NCBI RefSeq assembly: GCF_029227915.1
Contig: NC_079880.1
Coordinates: 1,056,001 to 1,120,000 of the forward strand
DNA length: 64,000 nt
Direction: 5' to 3'
DNA from: Hydractinia symbiolongicarpus
Lineage: Eukaryota; Cnidaria; Hydrozoa; Anthoathecata; Hydractiniidae
The notes beneath the pieces are model-generated. The model saw nothing but the letters and a program-made list of their open reading frames with translations, was not told the origin of the DNA and searched no databases. Shown here in pieces: positions 61,401-64,000 of this stretch. The translations under genes and the position numbers were made by a program. The stretch's first letter is position 1. Every line of letters starts with the position of its first letter.

Positions 61401-64000
61401 AGTTAGTTCAATTAAGTCCCACATTCAATCGTTTCACTGTTAAAAGCGATGCAACCTAGTAATAAAAGATAAATATCGCTAAATACATGTTGGTACGAAT
61501 ATATGTGACGCAACCGTTGTAACTGAAGCGGATTGATACCGTTAGGAAGTCAATGAAATGTAGTTCTTGAAAGTGTGGCTATTTCTTCAGTGCGCGATAA
61601 CGGCTATGATTGGTCCCATATTAAAGATGACTTATTTGTCTACATTTTTAAATGAAGCGCTACCACAGCGCTCAGTGTAATCGCTGAGTTCCGGCAATCA
61701 CGTCAAATTAAGAAGAATGTTATTTCTTGGAGTCCAATTGTCTCATCTCTCACATTTATCAGGTCACAGTCCAAAATTAGTTCAATTAAGTCCCACAGTC
61801 AATCGATTCACTGTTAAAAGCGATACAACCTAGTAATACCGGAAAGATATCACGAAATACATGTTGGTACGAATATGTGACTCACCTGTTGTAACACAAA
61901 CGGATTGATACTGCTAGAAAGTCAATGAAATGTAGTTTTTGAGACTGTCTCTATTTCTTTAGCAAGGGATAACGGCTAGGATTGGTCCCACAGTAAAAAA
62001 TGACTTATTTATCTAAATTTTTAAATGAAGTGCTACCACAGCGCCAATGTGTAATCGTTGAGTTCCGGCAATCATGTCAAATTAAGAAGAATGTTATTTC
62101 TTGGAGTCCAATTGTCTCACTTATAACATTTATAACGTCACAGTCCAAAGTTAGATCAATTAAGTCCCACAGTCAATCGTTTCATTGTTAAAAGCGATAC
62201 AACTTAGTAATATCGGTAACAATCACTAAATGCATGTTGGTACGAATATGTGACGCAAACGTTGTAACTGAAGCGGATTGATACCGTTAGAAAGTCAATG
62301 AAATGTAGTTTTTGAAACTGTTGACATTTCTCCAGCGCGCGATAACGGCTAGGATTGGTCCCACAGTAAAAATGACTTATTTATTTAAATTTTCAAATGA
62401 AGCGCGTCCACAGCGCCCAGTGTAATCGCTGAGTTCCGGCAATCACGTCAAATTTAGAAGAATGTTATTTCTTGGAGTCCAAATGTCTCATTTATCACAT
62501 TTATCAGGTCACAGTCGAAAGTTAGTTCAATTAAGTCCCACAGTCAATCATTTCATTGTTAAAAGCGATGCAACCTAGTATTATCAGAAAAATATCGCTA
62601 ATACGAATATGTGACCCAACCGTTGTAACTCAAACGGACTGACACTGTTAGAAAGTCAATGAAATGTAGCACTTGAAACTGTCTCTATTTCTTCAGCGCG
62701 CGCTAACGGCAAGGATTCGATCCGCAGTTAAAAAGCGACTTTTTCATCTTAATTTTAAAATGAAGCGCTGCAACATCGCTCATTGTAATCGCTGAGTTGC
62801 GGCAATCATGTCAAATTAAGAAGAATGTTACTTCTTGCAGCCCAATTGTGTCACCTTTACATTTATCAGGTCACAGCCCAAAATCAGTCAATTAAGTCCA
62901 ACAGTCAATCGTTTCACTGTTAAAGGCGATACAACCTAGTAATACCGGAAAGATATCACGAAATACATGTTGGTACGAATATGTGTCTCACCTGTTGTAA
63001 CACAAACGGATTTATACTGTTAGAAAGTCAATGAAATTTAGTTTTTGAATCTGTTGCTATTTCTTCAGCGCGCGATAACGGCTACGATTGGTCCAACAGC
63101 ATAAAATAACTTATTTGTCTACATTTTTGAATAAAGCGCTACCCCAGCGACCAGTGTAATCGCTGAGTTCCGGCAATCATGTCAAGTTAAGAATAGTGTT
63201 ATTTCTTGGAGTCCAATTGTCTCACTTATCACATTTATAAGGTCATAGTCCAAAGTTAGTTCAATTAAGTCCCACTGTCAATCGTTTCATTGTTAAAAGC
63301 GATGCAACCTAGTAATACCAGAAAAATATCGCTAAATACATGTTGGTACGAATATGTGACCCAACCGTTGTAACTCAAACGGACTGACACCGTTAGAAAA
63401 TCAATGAAATGTAGTTTTTGAATCTGTCTCTATTTCTTCAGCGCGTCCTAGCGGCTGCGATTGGTCCCACAGCACAAAATGACATATTTGTCTACATTTT
63501 TGAATAAAGCGCTACCCCAGCGCCCAGTGTAATCGCTGAGTTCCGGCAATCATGTAAAATTAAGAAGAATGTTATTTCTTGGAGTCAAATTGTCTCACTT
63601 ATAACATTTATAAGGTCACAGTCCAAAATCAGTTCAATTAAGTCCCACAGTCAATCATTTCACTGTTAAAAACGATGCAACCTAGTAATATGAAAAAAAT
63701 ATCGCTAAATACATGTTGGTACGAATATGTGACGCAACCGTTGTAACTGAAGCGGATTGATACCGTTAGAAAGTCAATGAAATGTAGTATTTGAAACTGT
63801 CTCTATTTCTTCAGCGCGCGCTAAGGGCTAGGATTGGTGCCACAATAAAAATTGTCTTATTTATCTAAATTTTTAAATGAAGCGCTACCCCAGCGCTCAG
63901 TGTAATCGCTGAGTTCCGGCAATCATGTCAAATTTAGAAGAATGTTTTTTCTTGCAGTACAATTGTCTCAATTATCACATTTAAAAGGTCATAGTCCAAA

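Larger units (their letters stand above)
31537..64000 (-). repeat. Satellite array, right arm (~87 monomers, to window edge)
   Basis: Same satellite as the left arm but reverse-complemented; anchors GGATTGGTCC recur about every 371 bp throughout without interruption. The array starts in mid-monomer (TTTTTAAATAACGTGCTACC) and runs beyond 64000. It carries the same variant classes as the left arm, including the shortened form lacking 11 bp. Recurring 60-86 aa plus-strand frames are the same incidental frame seen on the minus strand of the left arm. Confidence 0.97.

Noticed and set aside
15925-63000. Repeated 60-88 aa frames within the satellite (starting MKLSL, MHFLK, MTYLS)
   Set aside because: They are one frame of the repeat, broken in most monomers, with no codon-level constraint; several begin at non-ATG codons. 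Incidental.
14961-64000. CENP-B box in the satellite
   Set aside because: GTTCGTTTGAGTTACAACGG looks similar at first but does not satisfy the TTCG-N4-A-N2-CGGG core.
14961-64000. CRISPR-like array
   Set aside because: Repeats are contiguous monomers of about 370 bp without unique spacers, in a eukaryotic context.

Overview
This is a eukaryotic, almost certainly animal, AT-rich genomic window. The evidence is compact GT-AG spliceosomal introns of 76-115 bp, a Helitron, several small non-autonomous DNA transposons, and a large satellite DNA field. Simple AGCT-rich runs and the Helitron type would suit an invertebrate such as a cnidarian or sponge, but I cannot name the species. Only three genes can be supported: one transposon protein and two paralogous host genes.

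Layout. (1) 1-4861: the body of a Helitron replication-initiator/helicase ORF, open at the left edge and intact to its stop, followed by a 144-145 bp minisatellite (4991-5525). (2) 5526-6596: no recognisable gene. (3) 6597-14960: two tandem copies of a segment of about 4.2 kb. Each copy holds, in order, a very well conserved TATA-containing promoter segment, a three-exon gene for a small protein with two copies of a 'GSM-x4-FGRW-x3-GG' repeat and an Arg-Gly-rich tail, an inverted-repeat element in the 3' region, a block of ~124 bp hairpin-bearing repeats, and a TGCC/TTGCC low-complexity block. Transposon insertions distinguish the copies, and in two cases the uninterrupted target site can be read elsewhere in the window. 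(4) 14961-29726: about 40 monomers of a ~361-372 bp satellite in one orientation. (5) 29727-30126: the same satellite inverted, for just over one monomer. (6) 30127-31536: a unique 1.4 kb spacer with decayed repeats and overlapping hairpins. (7) 31537-64000: about 87 more monomers in the inverted orientation, running off the right edge, with near-identical higher-order duplications of 9 and 5 monomers.

The most interesting items are the pair of unrecognised small RGG-tailed genes, whose exons change mainly at synonymous sites between copies and whose promoters are conserved, and the very large inverted satellite arrangement. I found no bacterial operon, CRISPR array, tRNA or rRNA. The many 60-90 aa open frames in the satellite are by-products of the repeat.
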